Shown: one piece after another, positions 19,188 to 28,425 of the stretch | How the letters are laid out: every line of letters begins with the position of its first letter | Position numbering within the stretch: the first letter of the stretch is position 1 | Assembly: GCA_963719165.1 (NCBI GenBank) | Contig: CAVRAV010000001.1 | Coordinates: 2,232,001 to 2,296,000 of the forward strand | Origin: JAOUEA01 sp963719165 | GTDB taxonomy: Bacteria > Actinomycetota > UBA4738 > HRBIN12 | Direction of reading: 5' to 3' | DNA length: 64,000 nt | Made by a program: the position numbers and the translations under genes | The notes under the pieces: model-generated | Database searches by the model: none | What the model saw: only the letters and a program-made list of their open reading frames with translations | Told to the model about the DNA's origin: nothing

Positions 19188-20238
19188 GCATGCCGCCGAG
19201 ATCGGCTGGGGTCTGTTCTCGGGGCTCTGCCTGATCATCGTGGCCACGGTCGCCAGCTGGGAGACGATCCCGTTCCACCTCGTGTGGCTCGGCCTCGCGA
19301 TCGTCTACGGGGTCCACCGCTGGGAGCTCGGCACCGCGATCTCGGCGCTCGTGGCCGTGGTCGTCTTCACGGGGGTCGCGTTGTTCCTGACCGCCCGCCA
19401 ACCCGGCGGTCCGGGCCTGGATGAGATGGCAGAGGTCCCCATGATGGCCGCGATGTTCGTGGCCATGATCTGGTACACGGAGCGTGCCAAGCGCGCGATG
19501 GCCAGCCAGAACTCGGTGTTGGAACGCGAGCGCGAGTTCGTGCGTGACGCGTCCCACGAGCTGAAGACCCCGATCACCGTCGCGCGAGGTCACGCGGAGC
19601 TCATCCGCGCGTCGGCATCGACGCTGCAGGTGCAGGATGACGCGGACATCGTGCTTGACGAACTCGCCCGCCTCACGCGCGTGGCCGACCGCCTCCTGCT
19701 GTTGATGGCGGCGGAGCACCCCGACTTCCTCCATGTGAAGGAACTCTCGGTCGACGCGCTCATGGATCGAGTGGCGCGGCGCTGGACCCCAAGCGCGGAT
19801 CGCCGTTGGGAGGTTCACAGCGCCGCGTCCGGTCTCGTGGCGGCCGACGTCGATCGCGTGGAGCTCGCCCTCGACTCGTTGATCGAGAACGCCGTCCGCT
19901 TCACGCACGCGAACGACACCATCGCGGTGACCGCCCGTAGCGACGGCAGCACCTTGGTGCTCTCCGTGGCGGACCCCGGCATCGGGATCGCCTCGGACCA
20001 GCTGTCCCGGATCTTCGACCGGTTCGCCCGGGTGGATCCGGATCGAAGTCGAGGCAGCGGCGGAACCGGACTCGGCCTCGCCATCGTGCGCGCGATCGCG
20101 GAGGCTCACGGGGGCAGCGTCAGCGTGATCAGCCACCCCGGGCACGGTTCGACGTTTAGCCTCAGGCTTCCCGGCTACCGCGAGGCGGAGCACGCGTCCG
20201 CTCGCCCCCTCGCGGCCGTCCTCGACCCCACCGCCTAG
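19177..20238 (+). CDS. sensor histidine kinase (HisKA/HATPase)
   Basis: The 353-residue kinase has three or four short membrane segments within residues 8-100 and almost no extracytoplasmic loop. It may therefore sense within the membrane or through a partner. The HisKA box is FVRDASHELKTPIT with phospho-acceptor His127. The ATP-binding domain shows the N box (DSLIENAVRFTH), G1 (VADPGIGI), an F box (IFDRFARVD) and G2 (GGTGLGLAIV). It partners the response regulator, which overlaps its start by 11 nt. The signal is unknown; its position next to a copper operon makes metal sensing worth testing. Confidence 0.9.
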   Translation: MLRRHAAEIGWGLFSGLCLIIVATVASWETIPFHLVWLGLAIVYGVHRWELGTAISALVAVVVFTGVALFLTARQPGGPGLDEMAEVPMMAAMFVAMIWYTERAKRAMASQNSVLEREREFVRDASHELKTPITVARGHAELIRASASTLQVQDDADIVLDELARLTRVADRLLLLMAAEHPDFLHVKELSVDALMDRVARRWTPSADRRWEVHSAASGLVAADVDRVELALDSLIENAVRFTHANDTIAVTARSDGSTLVLSVADPGIGIASDQLSRIFDRFARVDPDRSRGSGGTGLGLAIVRAIAEAHGGSVSVISHPGHGSTFSLRLPGYREAEHASARPLAAVLDPTA

Positions 20239-20317
20239 GAGCAGAACGGCTGCCCTGCATTGCGCCCCGCGCTCGTTCCGTGATACCTAGGCGCATCACC
20301 TACGAGGAGGGGCAGCC

Positions 20318-22660
20318 GTGAACGAGGGATCACCGCTCAGTCGGCGTCGGTTCGTACAACTCACGGCGGGCGCCGTAGCGGTCTCCGCGTTGCCGCTCCC
20401 GAAGGCGTTGGCGGCGACGAGGGGCGGGACCTGCGATCCGCTCGGGACCACGCCGCACTTCCGAGGGGTCGTGCCCACTCCCCATTCCGTCCTGGGCTTC
20501 CCGATCGGCGTCGACCGCGAAACCACCTCGCAGGAGATCATCACCTACCTGGACGCTGTGGGTGTCGCGAGCAACCGGGTGGTCGTGGGGACGCTGGGAC
20601 ACTCCCAGCGCGGCCGACCGATCCGGTACGCGATCGTGGGCAAACCCGGCAACGTCACGGCTTCGGGGCTCGTGCAGATCCGTCAGGACGTGGCGAAGAT
20701 CCGCGATCCGGCCACGCCGCAGTCGACCGTCGACGCACTCGCGTCCAGCACGCCCGCCTTCCTCTGGGTGGCCGCGAACATCCACGGAGGAGAGGAGAGC
20801 GGTTCCGACGCGTCGCTGCAGCTCCTGTATGAGCTTGCCGACCGCGACGACTGCGGCGTCACCGACATCCTGGACCGCGCCGTGGTCATCATCGTGCCGT
20901 CGCAGAACCCGGACGGGCGCGAGAGCGACCTTCGCCGCAACGCGTTCGCATTCGACCTGAATCAGGACTACCTGGTGCGGACGCAGCCCGAGACCGACGG
21001 CAAGCTCGACCTGATGCGCACCTACCCGCCGCTCGTGCTCACGGACCACCACGAATTCGGCTACTACCGCTCGTTCTTCCCGCCCAACGACGATCCGGTC
21101 TACCACGAGACACCCGAACAGACGGTCCGGCAGATCAACGACGTCTTCGGACCCGCCTTCGCGCGCGAGTTCCACAAGCGCCACTGGCCGTTCTTCAACC
21201 GGGGATACGGCTACGATCTCTTCGCCCCACGGTTCACCGACACCTTCTCCGTGATGGCGTTCGGCGGGGCCGGGATGACGATCGAGGTCTACGACGGGGC
21301 GCCGTTGGACCGGCGGTTCGCGCGCCACCTCACGGTGATGTGGACGATGCTCGGCACCGCGGCTGCGAACCGCCGCAAGCTGTTGCGCGACCTGCACCAA
21401 ACCCATGCAGACGCGCTGCGCGAGGGTCGGCGTGGGGCGCTGGAACCCAACCGCACGTACGAACCCCATTCCTCGCCGAGGATCGACGTGCCCAAGCGGA
21501 AGTTGCGCCACTATTTCTTCAAGGACGACCCGCATCGTCGTCGCGAACTGGCGATGCTGATCCGCCGGCTGCAGCGGATGAACGTGCAGGTCTACCGCTT
21601 GAGGAAGCCGCTCGCCGTGCCGGACCTGCGCCCCTACGCCGAGGGGGCGCGGCGCGCGGTCCTCCCGGCGGGGACCTATTGGGTGCCCATGGCGCAGCCG
21701 CAGAAGCACTTCATCCAGGCCGCCCTGAACGAGGATCCCTACAACCCCACGAACAAGGCCTATCGCATCAGCTCGTGGAGCCTGCCGCTGTCCTACAACA
21801 TCGACGGCGCGATGTCGGGGGCCGTGCTCCACCCCCACGCGGATCTCGTGGCTCCGGTCGCCGAGCCCGCCGGCCCCGGCCTGCCCTCGAAGCTCCCCAG
21901 CATCGCGATGCTGCATATGTCGCGTGACTTCACTGCGTATGAGGCGACCGCGAACACCCGGTGGTTGTTCAAGCGCGTCTGGGGCATCCCCTACCGGGAG
22001 ATCGGTCCCGAGGACGTCGTTGGCGGGCTGTCTGCCTATGACGTCATGGTGGTGCCGGCGGGGGGTATCAACGAGGGGCTGAGGAAGCTCGGTCCCCACG
22101 GTCAACGAGCACTAGTGCGTTGGGTGAACCACGGGGGCCGGCTCGTGGGGTGGCGCTACGGCGCGGCCCGCCTCGCCTATGCCCTGGGGATCTCGCACGC
22201 GCGGTACGACTCGGTCCCAGGTGACACGGACGGCCCGCTCGTCAAGGTCATCCTGGACGGCGGCAGCCCGCTCGCCGACGGGGTGGGCAAGAGCGCCTGG
22301 GCCGTGGTGGACACGGCGGCCATGCACGCTCCGCGTCCGTTCTCACCGGTCCGCTTCCCTACGCGGCGCAGTGGGAAGTTCCGCGTTTCGGGCCTGCGGC
22401 GCAGCACGCACTGGCTGCAAGGGACCACCGCTGTGGCCGACGAGCCGGCCGGGCGCGGTCGCTCGATCGTGTTCTCGTTCGAGCCGAACTACGGTGGCGG
22501 GACGATGGGGACGCAGCGCATCCTGTTCAACGCGATCCTCGGTCCGGACCCGAAGCATCGTGGCAAGGTCGAGCCGGTCGTGTTCGACCCCGCGGCCGTC
22601 GCACGCCGCATCGCGGAGACGACGACCTGGGTCGACGAGCCCGAGCCCGACGTGCACTAG
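20318..22660 (+). CDS. Tat-exported M14-family zinc carboxypeptidase-like protein
   Basis: The GTG at 20318 has GAGGAGGGG upstream and gives 780 residues with a twin-arginine signal (SRRRFVQLTAG, cleavage after ALAA). The N-terminal half carries M14 peptidase features: zinc ligands in NIHGGEESGSD (His and Glu), a QNPDGRES segment, the third His in TDHHEFG, and a candidate catalytic Glu in MTIEVYDG. The C-terminal half (residues 540-770) resembles a class-I glutamine-amidotransferase-like fold (VMVVPAGGINEGL) with no obvious catalytic triad. Such proteins cleave C-terminal residues from peptides or cell-wall stems outside the cell. It is transcribed alone after the two-component genes. Confidence 0.8.
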   Translation: MNEGSPLSRRRFVQLTAGAVAVSALPLPKALAATRGGTCDPLGTTPHFRGVVPTPHSVLGFPIGVDRETTSQEIITYLDAVGVASNRVVVGTLGHSQRGRPIRYAIVGKPGNVTASGLVQIRQDVAKIRDPATPQSTVDALASSTPAFLWVAANIHGGEESGSDASLQLLYELADRDDCGVTDILDRAVVIIVPSQNPDGRESDLRRNAFAFDLNQDYLVRTQPETDGKLDLMRTYPPLVLTDHHEFGYYRSFFPPNDDPVYHETPEQTVRQINDVFGPAFAREFHKRHWPFFNRGYGYDLFAPRFTDTFSVMAFGGAGMTIEVYDGAPLDRRFARHLTVMWTMLGTAAANRRKLLRDLHQTHADALREGRRGALEPNRTYEPHSSPRIDVPKRKLRHYFFKDDPHRRRELAMLIRRLQRMNVQVYRLRKPLAVPDLRPYAEGARRAVLPAGTYWVPMAQPQKHFIQAALNEDPYNPTNKAYRISSWSLPLSYNIDGAMSGAVLHPHADLVAPVAEPAGPGLPSKLPSIAMLHMSRDFTAYEATANTRWLFKRVWGIPYREIGPEDVVGGLSAYDVMVVPAGGINEGLRKLGPHGQRALVRWVNHGGRLVGWRYGAARLAYALGISHARYDSVPGDTDGPLVKVILDGGSPLADGVGKSAWAVVDTAAMHAPRPFSPVRFPTRRSGKFRVSGLRRSTHWLQGTTAVADEPAGRGRSIVFSFEPNYGGGTMGTQRILFNAILGPDPKHRGKVEPVVFDPAAVARRIAETTTWVDEPEPDVH

Positions 22661-22745
22661 GCCCGCTCGGCCGTCTGGGTGCGAGGCGAGTCGCACACGC
22701 GAGGGCGAGGGTTCGCCTGAGGAGCCTCGGTTACACTCGGTCCAT

Positions 22746-22818
22746 GCGCCGGTAGCTCAACGGATAGAGCACCTGACTACGGATCAGGAGGTTGGGGGTT
22801 CGAATCCCTCCCGGCGCG
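22746..22818 (+). tRNA. tRNA-Arg (ACG)
   Basis: The cloverleaf is complete: acceptor GCGCCGG with CCGGCGC, D arm, anticodon stem CCTGA/TCAGG with loop CTACGGA (anticodon ACG), and T loop GGTTCGAATCC. CCA is not encoded. Its A34 is the substrate expected for the TadA deaminase encoded at 30476. A TACACT hexamer 8 nt upstream suggests that transcription starts at or near the mature 5' end. Confidence 0.97.
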
Positions 22819-22819
22819 C

Positions 22820-23794
22820 ATGGAGTACACGCATGTGGGCCGCCTGGGTCTGGTGGTGAGTCGGCTGTGCCTGGGGACCATGAACTTCGGTCCCCATACC
22901 TCCGAGGAAGACAGCCACGCCATCATGGACGCCGCCATCGCGCACGGCATCAATTTCTTCGACACCGCGAACGTGTACGGCCGTCACCTGGGCGTCGGAA
23001 CCTCCGAGGAGATCATCGGGCGGTGGTTCGCGAAGGGGAGCGGGCGCCGCGACAAGGTGGTCTTGGCCACCAAGGTCTTCGGGACGATGGGCGATTGGCC
23101 CAACGAAGGCCGGCTGTCGAAGCTCGCGATCCGCAAAGCCTGCGAGGCCTCGCTCCAGCGGCTGCGCACCGATCACATCGACCTCTATCAGATGCACCAC
23201 ATCGACCGCGACGCCTGGTGGGACGAGGTGTGGGAGGAATTCGAACAGCTCAAGCGCGAGGGCAAGATCCTCTACGTGGGGTCGTCCAACTTCGCGGGCT
23301 GGCACATCGCGCGGGCCAACGAGATCGTGGGCTACCGCAGGTCCCTGGGGCTCGCGGCCGAGCAGTCCCTCTACAACCTCAACGCGAGGATGATCGAGCT
23401 CGAGGTCATCCCGGCGGTGCAGGAATACGGCATGGGCCTGATCCCGTGGAGCCCGCTCGCGGGTGGCCTGCTGGCGGGAGCGCTGCAGAAGGTGGAGGCG
23501 GGCTGGCGCCGTTCCCAGGAGTACATGGCCGGGGAGATCGAGGCCAACCGCGAGAAGCTCGAGCGGTGGGAGTCGCTGTGCGAGGAGCTGGGCGAGCGGC
23601 CCGCCGACGTCGCGCTCGCGTGGCTCTTGCATCAACCGGCCGTCACCGCGCCCATCATCGGCCCGCGCACACGCGACCAGCTCCTGGGCTCCATGCGGGC
23701 GCTCGAGGTCCGGCTCACCGACGAGGTGCTCGGCCGGCTGGATGAGATCTTCCCGGGTCCGGGGGGACCCGCGCCCGAAGCCTACGCCTGGTAG
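22820..23794 (+). CDS. aldo/keto reductase
   Basis: This 324-residue NADPH-dependent oxidoreductase has the AKR pattern: GTMNFG, FDTANVYG (Asp and Tyr), ATKVFG (Lys), YQMHHIDR (His) and the cofactor-binding IIGPRT near residue 275. It reduces carbonyl compounds; substrate is unknown. The ATG at 22820 gives the family-standard N-terminus (MEYTHVGRLGLVVSRL) and lies one base after the tRNA-Arg discriminator base, so there is no room for a normal ribosome-binding site. Processing of the tRNA 3' end would release a leaderless mRNA. The 3' end overlaps the convergent mannosyltransferase gene by 13 nt. Confidence 0.93.
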   Translation: MEYTHVGRLGLVVSRLCLGTMNFGPHTSEEDSHAIMDAAIAHGINFFDTANVYGRHLGVGTSEEIIGRWFAKGSGRRDKVVLATKVFGTMGDWPNEGRLSKLAIRKACEASLQRLRTDHIDLYQMHHIDRDAWWDEVWEEFEQLKREGKILYVGSSNFAGWHIARANEIVGYRRSLGLAAEQSLYNLNARMIELEVIPAVQEYGMGLIPWSPLAGGLLAGALQKVEAGWRRSQEYMAGEIEANREKLERWESLCEELGERPADVALAWLLHQPAVTAPIIGPRTRDQLLGSMRALEVRLTDEVLGRLDEIFPGPGGPAPEAYAW

Positions 23795-25410
23795 TCCGAG
23801 ACGTCGGAGGGCTCGGAGCCGGCCCCCGCTTCGGGCACGACGAGCGGCTCCCGTCCGCGCACCGCGCGGGAGAACGCCGTAACGTCGATGTCGGCATCGA
23901 GCGGCACGTCGTGCCGCAACCGAAGGTAGAGGTCGCGCAGGAACCACACCATCAGGACGATCAGGAGCGGGTGTCCTATGGGCAGGTCCACCTTGATCCA
24001 ACCGGTGATCTGGAAGCTCTCGGTCGTGAGCTGCGAGGTGCACAACGCCAGGAACGCGATCTCGAGCGTGCGCCGCGGGACCTTCGGCAGGGCCCAGGCC
24101 ACCGGCAAAACCCAGCAGAAGTACCAGGGGAACAGGGTGGGCGAGAACAGCATCATCAGCAGCAGCGCCCATCCCCAGGATCCGGCGAGATAAGCGATCG
24201 GTTCGCCCGCCGCCTTGCGCGCGACCTGCCGCGCCACCAGGATCACGCCGACGATCAGCGAGACGTACATCGCGGCGCGCGCAAGCACCACCCCCACCTC
24301 GCCACCCGCCGGCCCGGCCATCAACGCGCCGGCGGCCTCGAAGAGACGCTCGAGCAGCTCCGGCGGGGCGATCCACGACGCGTGCTGGACGATCTGCAGC
24401 ATGCCCAGCGTGGGGTTGGTCGATTGCATGAAGGGGATCGCCGCGAAGACGCCGATCCCAGCCGCCAGGCCTATGTGCGAGGCCACGACGCGAAGGCGGC
24501 GCGCCGGCTCCGTTCGCGCGACTACGTAGATGATGAGCAGCAGCAACGGGACCGCGGCGGAGACCTTCACGAGGGCGCCGAGCGTGAGCACCGCGGTGGC
24601 CGGGAGGGTGCGGTCGGTGGCCACGAGGTAGATCGCGGCGGCGATGGTCAGCATCACCAGCGCGTCGACGTGCCCACCGCCCGCTGTGTGGAACAGCACG
24701 ACGGGATTCAGCCCGATGAAGGCCATCGCGTAGGCGGTCTTGCTCGGGCGGATGACCTGCATCGTCTTGTAGACGAACCACAGCGTCCCGAGGGTGGCGC
24801 CGATCGCCACCGCGCGGAACGCGAAGAGCGTCGTGGTGAGAGAGTGGATCATCCCGGTGATCGCTGCGGCGATCCATACGAAGACGGGGCCGTACACCGA
24901 CGGCGTGTCGCGCCAACCGGGCCACACGAACTTCGCGATGTCGGCGGCGGGGAAGTTCGAGGGCGGATCCACGTACGGGTTCCCGTTGTAGCGGGTCACG
25001 ATCCGGCCGTAGTAGGTGTAGCTGAAGACGTCGCGGGACAACAGGAGCGGAAGCACGAGGACCGTCGCGCAGTAGGCCAGACTCAAGGTGACCACGGTTC
25101 GCAACGAGACGATCCCGCGCTCGGCAGCGAACAGGATCAGCAGGAACGAGATGGCGGCGGCCATCATCGCCGCGAAGCCGAGCGCGATCAGCACCCCGTG
25201 GGGGAGCCGGTTCAGCCACAGCAGTTTCGCGAACAGCCCCAGCGGACCCCCGGAGTCGTCGGGCAGGACCGGGTGATACGGCGAGCCCGGGGTGGCCGCG
25301 ACGAGGGAGACCAGCGCGAAGGAGACGACCGAGGCCGTGATGGCCCGTCGCGAAGTCAACCAGGCGTTGAGGGTGCGATGCACCGCATCCAGGGGTCGAT
25401 CCAGCGGCAT
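23782..25410 (-). CDS. polytopic glycosyltransferase, MptB-like (polyprenol-phosphomannose-dependent)
   Basis: The 542-residue protein has about twelve membrane helices and the GT-C signature of actinobacterial alpha-1,6-mannosyltransferases: SRDVFSYTYYGRIVTRYNGN near residue 130, with the Asp of SRDVF in the first outer loop, then PSVYGPVFVWI. The family transfers mannose from polyprenol-phosphate-mannose to growing lipoglycans (lipomannan) or similar polymers on the outer face of the membrane. I start it at ATG 25410; the longer upstream frame is Arg-rich and not membrane-like. It is a single gene, convergent with the aldo/keto reductase and 68 nt after the IclR gene on the same strand. Confidence 0.82.
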   Translation of the reverse strand: MPLDRPLDAVHRTLNAWLTSRRAITASVVSFALVSLVAATPGSPYHPVLPDDSGGPLGLFAKLLWLNRLPHGVLIALGFAAMMAAAISFLLILFAAERGIVSLRTVVTLSLAYCATVLVLPLLLSRDVFSYTYYGRIVTRYNGNPYVDPPSNFPAADIAKFVWPGWRDTPSVYGPVFVWIAAAITGMIHSLTTTLFAFRAVAIGATLGTLWFVYKTMQVIRPSKTAYAMAFIGLNPVVLFHTAGGGHVDALVMLTIAAAIYLVATDRTLPATAVLTLGALVKVSAAVPLLLLIIYVVARTEPARRLRVVASHIGLAAGIGVFAAIPFMQSTNPTLGMLQIVQHASWIAPPELLERLFEAAGALMAGPAGGEVGVVLARAAMYVSLIVGVILVARQVARKAAGEPIAYLAGSWGWALLLMMLFSPTLFPWYFCWVLPVAWALPKVPRRTLEIAFLALCTSQLTTESFQITGWIKVDLPIGHPLLIVLMVWFLRDLYLRLRHDVPLDADIDVTAFSRAVRGREPLVVPEAGAGSEPSDVSDYQA

Positions 25411-25478
25411 GAGGCCTCGAGGATACCCAGCGGACCCGGGTCCCCACACCCGCCGAACGCGTCGATCCCGGCGCGCGC

Positions 25479-26318
25479 TCAAGCGCCCAGCGCGACCTCG
25501 ATCTCGCGCGCTGCAGCGATGACGGCGGGCGCGTAGCGCTTGCCCCCCGCTTTGCCGATCCGCCCCGCCGGGCCCGAGACGGAAACCACCGCCGCGATGC
25601 CCCCCGACCGGTCGACGACGGGGGCGCTGACCGACGCGACGTCCGCCTGGCGTTCGCCCACACTCTCGGCCCATCCGCGCCGCCGCGTCGTGCCGATCTG
25701 CGTGCGCAGGCGCATGGCCGCCGCAGGGTCGTCCCGTTCGAGCACACCGATGATCAGGTCGCGACGATGCGGCCCGAGCCACGCGAGGAAGACCTTGCCC
25801 GCCGAGCCCCTCGTGAGCGGGAGCGTGGCGCCGACCGCCACGATCGTGCGGAGCTCGCTCGAAGATTCCACGGCGTCGATGCAGATCCGTTCGTCGCCGT
25901 TGAGGACGTAGAGTTGAGCGCTCTCGCCCGATGTGGCGGCGAGGCGCACGAGTGCGGGCCTCGCGAGGTCTCGCAACGGGAGGTCGCGGACGGCGGCCGC
26001 CGCCAGCCCGATGAGGCGGGGCCCGAGCCGGTACCCGTGGCCGCCGACGAGCGTGAGCAGACCGTGGGCCTCCATGGCCTTGATCACGCGATGCGCGGTC
26101 GGGCGCGCATAGCCCGTGGCGTCGACGATGGCGGAGAACGACCGCGCGCCACCCTCGACCGCATCGAGGATCGCCACGGTTCGATCGAGGACGCCCACGC
26201 CGCTCGCCGAAGCGTTCGGCTGCCGGTCGGGGCCGTGAGCGTGAGGGGCGTCGCGGGGGTGGCCGGGTTCCCGAGGCTGAGGAGACTCGCGAGGCCGACG
26301 AGGGTTTGGTACGGTCAT
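25479..26318 (-). CDS. IclR-family regulator, divergent from leuCD (NdgR/AreB-like)
   Basis: The protein has an N-terminal winged HTH (GVGVLDRTVAILDAVEGG to YARPTAHRVIKAMEAHGLL) and an IclR effector domain (for example GESAQLYVLNGDERICIDAVE and RGSAGKVFLAWL). An IclR gene divergent from leuCD is the known arrangement of NdgR/AreB, which controls leucine and amino-acid genes in Actinobacteria. The start is uncertain: ATG 26318 gives 279 residues with a 45-residue Pro/Arg-rich extension, while homologs start a few residues before GVGVLD, so a later GTG is possible. No clear ribosome-binding site precedes 26318. It probably binds the repeats at 26320-26354. Confidence 0.88.
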   Translation of the reverse strand: MTVPNPRRPRESPQPREPGHPRDAPHAHGPDRQPNASASGVGVLDRTVAILDAVEGGARSFSAIVDATGYARPTAHRVIKAMEAHGLLTLVGGHGYRLGPRLIGLAAAAVRDLPLRDLARPALVRLAATSGESAQLYVLNGDERICIDAVESSSELRTIVAVGATLPLTRGSAGKVFLAWLGPHRRDLIIGVLERDDPAAAMRLRTQIGTTRRRGWAESVGERQADVASVSAPVVDRSGGIAAVVSVSGPAGRIGKAGGKRYAPAVIAAAREIEVALGA

Positions 26319-26319
26319 A

Positions 26320-26354
26320 TTCCAGATACCAGTACCAGATTCCATTATCTGGAA
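26320..26354 (+). promoter_or_regulatory. probable operator between the IclR gene and leuC
   Basis: TTCCAGAT (26320-26327) and ATCTGGAA (26347-26354) form a perfect inverted repeat around 19 bp, which itself holds another ACCAGAT copy. This is the only such element between the divergent genes and sits next to the IclR start codon, so it is the best candidate for the regulator's site. Confidence 0.6.
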
Positions 26355-26446
26355 CAAGCGCAGGTCAGTCGCGATCGCCTTGACCGTCGGTTCGCCGGGA
26401 ACGCCGGATCTGACTGTTGCGGCGGGAGGGTTTGGAGGCCTTTGGG

Positions 26447-27841
26447 ATGGCTCAGACGCTCGCCGAGAAGGTATGGGAACGCCACGTTGTGCATCGCGCC
26501 GCGGGCGAGCCGGATCTCCTCTACGTCGACCTGCATCTGGTGCACGAGGTCACGAGTCCGCAAGCGTTCGACGGCCTCCGTGTCCACGGGCGTCCCGTGC
26601 GCCGCCCGGACCTCACCGTGGCGACCATGGATCACAACGTGCCTACCACTCCTGGACCCGTCACCGACCCGATCAGCGCGAAGCAGATGCAGGCCCTGAC
26701 GCGCAACGCGCGGGAATTCGACATCACGCTCTTCCCGATGGGATCGCCCGGCCAGGGGATCGTGCACGTGATCGGGCCCGAACAGGGCTATACACAACCG
26801 GGCCTCGTGATCGTTTGCGGCGACTCCCACACCTCCACGCACGGCGCGTTCGGCGCGCTCGCGTTCGGCATCGGCACGTCCGAGGTTGAGCACGTGCTCG
26901 CCACGCAAACGCTGCCGCAGAACCGACCGGGGACGATGGCGGTCATCGTCGACGGCGAGTTGCCCGCCGGCGTCGCCGCGAAGGACGTCATCCTCGCCAT
27001 CATCAACCGGATCGGCACCGGTGGGGGGGTCGGGCACGTCATCGAGTACCGGGGCTCAGGGATCCGCGCGCTCTCCATGGAAGGCCGTATGACGATCTGC
27101 AACATGTCGATCGAGGCGGGAGCGCGCGCCGGCATGGTCGCGCCCGACGAAACCACCTTCGCCTATGTCGAGGGACGGCCGCACGCTCCGACCGGGCCGC
27201 GCTGGGAGGCCGCGCTGGACGAATGGCGCTCCCTGCCGACGGATCCGGGGGCCTCCTTCGACCGCGAGGTCACGCTGGACGCGACGGCCCTCAGGCCGTA
27301 CGTCAGCTGGGGCACGAACCCGGCGCAGTCGGTGACGATCGACGAAGCGGTGCCCGACCCCGACACCTTCGATGACGAGGGCCATCGGGAGGCCGCGGCC
27401 CGCGCGCTCGCGTACATGGACCTCGCGCCGGGCACCCCCATGCGCTCGGTCCGCCCCGACACCATCTTCATCGGCTCGTGCACGAACTCCCGGATGGAGG
27501 ACCTGCGCGCCGCGGCCGCGGTCGTGGCGGGCCGCACCGTGGCCAACGGCCTGCGGGCGCTCGTCGTGCCGGGATCCTTCGCGGTCAAGCAGGCGGCCGA
27601 GGCCGAGGGACTCGACCGGGTGTTCGAGCTGGCGGGGTTCGAGTGGCGCGGGGCGGGGTGCTCGATGTGCTTGGGGATGAACCCCGACACGCTGAACCCG
27701 GGCGATCGCAGCGCGAGCACGAGCAATCGGAACTTCGAGGGCCGCCAGGGCCGGGGCGGTCGCACGCACCTCGTGAGCCCCGCCGTGGCCGCAGCGACCG
27801 CCATCGCCGGACACTTCACGACCCCCGAGGAACTGGGCTGA
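26447..27841 (+). CDS. leuC: 3-isopropylmalate dehydratase large subunit
   Basis: LeuC, with LeuD, isomerises 2-isopropylmalate to 3-isopropylmalate in leucine biosynthesis. The 464-residue protein has the aconitase-type [4Fe-4S] ligands Cys345 (GSCTNSRMEDL), Cys405 and Cys408 (GCSMCLGMN), and the conserved VDLHLVHEVTSPQAFDGLR, TMDHNVPT and GDSHTSTHGAFG segments. I chose ATG 26447 (MAQTLAEKVWE) because GGAGG lies 8 nt upstream; an ATG 30 nt earlier is also in frame. The stop overlaps the leuD start (TGATG). Confidence 0.97.
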   Translation: MAQTLAEKVWERHVVHRAAGEPDLLYVDLHLVHEVTSPQAFDGLRVHGRPVRRPDLTVATMDHNVPTTPGPVTDPISAKQMQALTRNAREFDITLFPMGSPGQGIVHVIGPEQGYTQPGLVIVCGDSHTSTHGAFGALAFGIGTSEVEHVLATQTLPQNRPGTMAVIVDGELPAGVAAKDVILAIINRIGTGGGVGHVIEYRGSGIRALSMEGRMTICNMSIEAGARAGMVAPDETTFAYVEGRPHAPTGPRWEAALDEWRSLPTDPGASFDREVTLDATALRPYVSWGTNPAQSVTIDEAVPDPDTFDDEGHREAAARALAYMDLAPGTPMRSVRPDTIFIGSCTNSRMEDLRAAAAVVAGRTVANGLRALVVPGSFAVKQAAEAEGLDRVFELAGFEWRGAGCSMCLGMNPDTLNPGDRSASTSNRNFEGRQGRGGRTHLVSPAVAAATAIAGHFTTPEELG

Positions 27842-28425
27842 TGGAGCCGATCTCCGTGATCGCGGGAACCGCGCTGCCGATCGACCGCAGCGACGTCGAT
27901 ACCGACCAGATCATCCCCGCCGAGCACCTCAAGCGCATCGAGCGCGTCGGCTTCGGCCCGTTCCTGTTCGCCGACTGGCGCGAGGACCCGGACTTCGTGA
28001 TCAACGACGCGCGCTACGCAGGCGCCTCCATCATGCTGGCGGGGGCGAACTTCGGATGTGGATCGAGCCGGGAGCATGCGCCTTGGGCTATCGAGGACGC
28101 GGGCTTCCGTGCCGTCATCGCGCCGAGCTTCGGCGACATCTTCCGCAACAACTGCCACAAGATCGGGCTGCTGCCCGTGGAGCTCCCCGCCGAGACGGTG
28201 CGCGCGCTCATGGATGCCGTCCTCGACGACGCGAGCACCCTGATCGAGGTCGACCTCGCGGGCCGCGTCGTGCGTGCCCCCAGCCTCGACGAGGCGTTCG
28301 AGATCGACGACTTCACGCGTCGTCGTCTCCTCGAGGGCCTCGACGACATCGGTCTCACGCTGCGCAACGAGGACAAGATCACGGCCTTCGAGGCGTCGAG
28401 AGCGGACTGGCTCCCGACCGCTTAG
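27841..28425 (+). CDS. leuD: 3-isopropylmalate dehydratase small subunit
   Basis: The 194-residue LeuD supplies the swivel domain of isopropylmalate isomerase. Conserved parts are SDVDTDQIIPAEHLKRI at the N-terminus, ANFGCGSSREHAPWA (substrate-binding Ser/Arg) and IAPSFGDIFRNNCHKIGLLPV. It shares the base A27841 with the leuC stop, so the two are translationally coupled and made in equal amounts. The 3' end overlaps the convergent pncB gene by 4 nt. Confidence 0.97.
   Translation: MEPISVIAGTALPIDRSDVDTDQIIPAEHLKRIERVGFGPFLFADWREDPDFVINDARYAGASIMLAGANFGCGSSREHAPWAIEDAGFRAVIAPSFGDIFRNNCHKIGLLPVELPAETVRALMDAVLDDASTLIEVDLAGRVVRAPSLDEAFEIDDFTRRRLLEGLDDIGLTLRNEDKITAFEASRADWLPTA

Noticed and set aside
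22784..25747. 987-codon minus-strand frame across the aldo/keto reductase and mannosyltransferase genes
   Set aside because: It crosses the tRNA and two well-supported genes in a different frame and shows only Arg/Gly-rich low-complexity sequence.
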